A stretch of 64,000 nt of DNA from the NCBI GenBank assembly GCA_964291505.2, contig OZ220199.1, forward strand, positions 496,001 through 560,000. The letters are read 5' to 3'. The notes below the pieces were generated by a model. It saw only the letters and a list, made by a program, of their open reading frames with translations, did not search any database and was not told the origin of the DNA. Source of the stretch: Kistimonas sp964291505. GTDB lineage: Bacteria; Pseudomonadota; Gammaproteobacteria; Pseudomonadales; Endozoicomonadaceae. This document shows, one piece after another, positions 63,091 to 64,000 of the stretch. The translations under genes were made by a program, and so were the position numbers. How positions within the stretch are numbered: position 1 is the first letter of the stretch; each line of letters opens with the position of its first letter.

Positions 63091-63884
63091 CGCATGACCG
63101 CCAACAGGGCGCCGGTAACCGTGTTGTTCAGCTTGCGCATTATTGGTGATGAGTAGAGCTGGATATAGGCTTTTAACTGGCTATCTGACATGTACCGGTA
63201 GATATACAGCATCTGCGCTGTGAGCATATCCCGGTACTGTCCCCGATAGTTTTCCATCTGCCGGCGCGCCGCATCTTCCATCTGCTTTTCAGTGATTTCC
63301 GTTTTACCCAGTTTTTCCATCATGATACGCGATGCCATCAACGCGCCCTGAATCGCCATTTCCAGGGTCAGATCCACAGCATCCGTCACATCAATCAATT
63401 CATTGATCAGATCAACCCGGGAACCGCGGGGTGGTTTGGTTTCCAGGCGCTGGGCGATGTAAGCCTGCATCTGGGCGATGCCGTCTGGCTGGTAGGCGCG
63501 ACCTTCCAACTCCCAGGCCCGTTGCCAGATCGGGTCATCCATCACCTGAAGGATCTGCGCCAGCTGCTGTTCAGACAGTCCACGATCAAGATGATCCAAG
63601 ACAATGCCACGAACGCGTTGATTGGAAAATTTTTCTTTCAGACTCTGATCCAGCTGCACCATCATTTTGCGGGTAGTCTCATCCACCTGCTGGGCCTCGT
63701 TGCCGAATAATGCCCGGGCATCAGCAAAATTGTTCTGCATCCAGTCCAGCTGCATCTTGAGGCCAGAACGGTGGTAAAGATCATTAATCAGGGCATTCTT
63801 GTCTGACGCGGCACTGGGCGTACCGGTAAAGACAATGAAGAAAAAGAGGCTGGTCAGTGACAACTGTTTACATACGTTTCTCAT
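63087..63884 (-). CDS. DUF2059 family secreted protein
   Basis: 265 residues from ATG 63884, preferred over a TTG two codons earlier because CAGGGA is six bases upstream. Signal peptide LTSLFFFIVFTGTPSAAS, then an all-helical protein; the C-terminal part (YRDMLTAQMLYIYRYMSDSQLKAYIQLYSSPIMRKLN) is the DUF2059 signature. Periplasmic, function unknown. Convergent with and touching lnt. Confidence 0.85.
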   Translation of the reverse strand: MRNVCKQLSLTSLFFFIVFTGTPSAASDKNALINDLYHRSGLKMQLDWMQNNFADARALFGNEAQQVDETTRKMMVQLDQSLKEKFSNQRVRGIVLDHLDRGLSEQQLAQILQVMDDPIWQRAWELEGRAYQPDGIAQMQAYIAQRLETKPPRGSRVDLINELIDVTDAVDLTLEMAIQGALMASRIMMEKLGKTEITEKQMEDAARRQMENYRGQYRDMLTAQMLYIYRYMSDSQLKAYIQLYSSPIMRKLNNTVTGALLAVMR

Positions 63885-64000
63885 GTGCAATCCCTGCAGG
63901 CTGGATCCGTTTTCCTGTCAAACGTCCCTGTCATTCAATATTGAGACCCCTGTCTATCTATTGAGAATATGTAGCAGACTGCCAGTTTTCCAGTTTACCT

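Overview
The window looks like a chromosomal segment of a marine, host-associated gammaproteobacterium, most likely an Endozoicomonas-type animal symbiont. Two things suggest this. The housekeeping genes are gammaproteobacterial in type and order (glyA, ettA, radA, thiE, hemL, and miaB ... ybeZ-ybeY-corC-lnt). Scattered among them are AT-rich single genes coding for eukaryotic-type domains: ankyrin repeats, a USP-type deubiquitinase, an F-box/WD40 protein, a Fic-ankyrin protein, hemopexin repeats and a Kazal-like module. The genus is an inference from gene content, not from a database search.

Layout. 1-4463: glyA (cut by the left edge), a secreted YHYH-domain protein, a type IV pilin with a good sigma-54 promoter, and a Wzy/WaaL-type ligase that probably glycosylates the pilin. 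5127-14699: accessory block with two unknown proteins that may be one split gene, ettA, an O-methyltransferase, an M14-like metallopeptidase and a USP-family cysteine protease. 14813-25910: two dicarboxylate/amino-acid symporters around radA, an ankyrin protein, a Fic-ankyrin protein, then thiE, hemL, a membrane protein and a DUF1820 gene. 26211-32973: F-box/WD40 protein, secreted FAD-dependent oxidase with a Kazal-like tail, coiled-coil protein, and a zinc-finger protein carrying a 9-bp tandem repeat. 32923-42192: RND efflux pump with its adaptor, cpdB, a membrane protein, and a secreted phosphodiesterase with hemopexin repeats nested in another domain. 42451-46198: ankyrin protein and IS66-type transposase. 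46199-52024: rarD and a three-gene operon of an alkylglycerone-phosphate-synthase-like flavoprotein, glycerol-3-phosphate dehydrogenase and an FGGY kinase. 52288-63884: acidic Cys-rich protein, miaB, ankyrin/SOCS-box protein, fatty acyl-CoA reductase, ybeZ-ybeY-corC-lnt and a DUF2059 protein.

The most interesting theme is apparent mimicry of the host ubiquitin system. One 64-kb window holds a USP-like deubiquitinase (Cys and His boxes both present), an F-box protein with WD-like repeats (SKP1-Cullin1 adaptor layout), and an ankyrin protein ending in a recognisable SOCS box (Elongin B/C-Cullin5 adaptor layout, as in animal ASB proteins). Two further ankyrin proteins have degenerate SOCS-like tails. 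A Fic-ankyrin protein, similar in layout to Legionella AnkX, adds a likely post-translational modifier. A second theme is lipid metabolism: the window has both a reductase that makes fatty alcohols and an alkylglycerone-phosphate-synthase-like enzyme that could use them, beside genes that would produce dihydroxyacetone phosphate. That suggests ether-lipid synthesis. No tRNA, rRNA, CRISPR array or prophage was seen.
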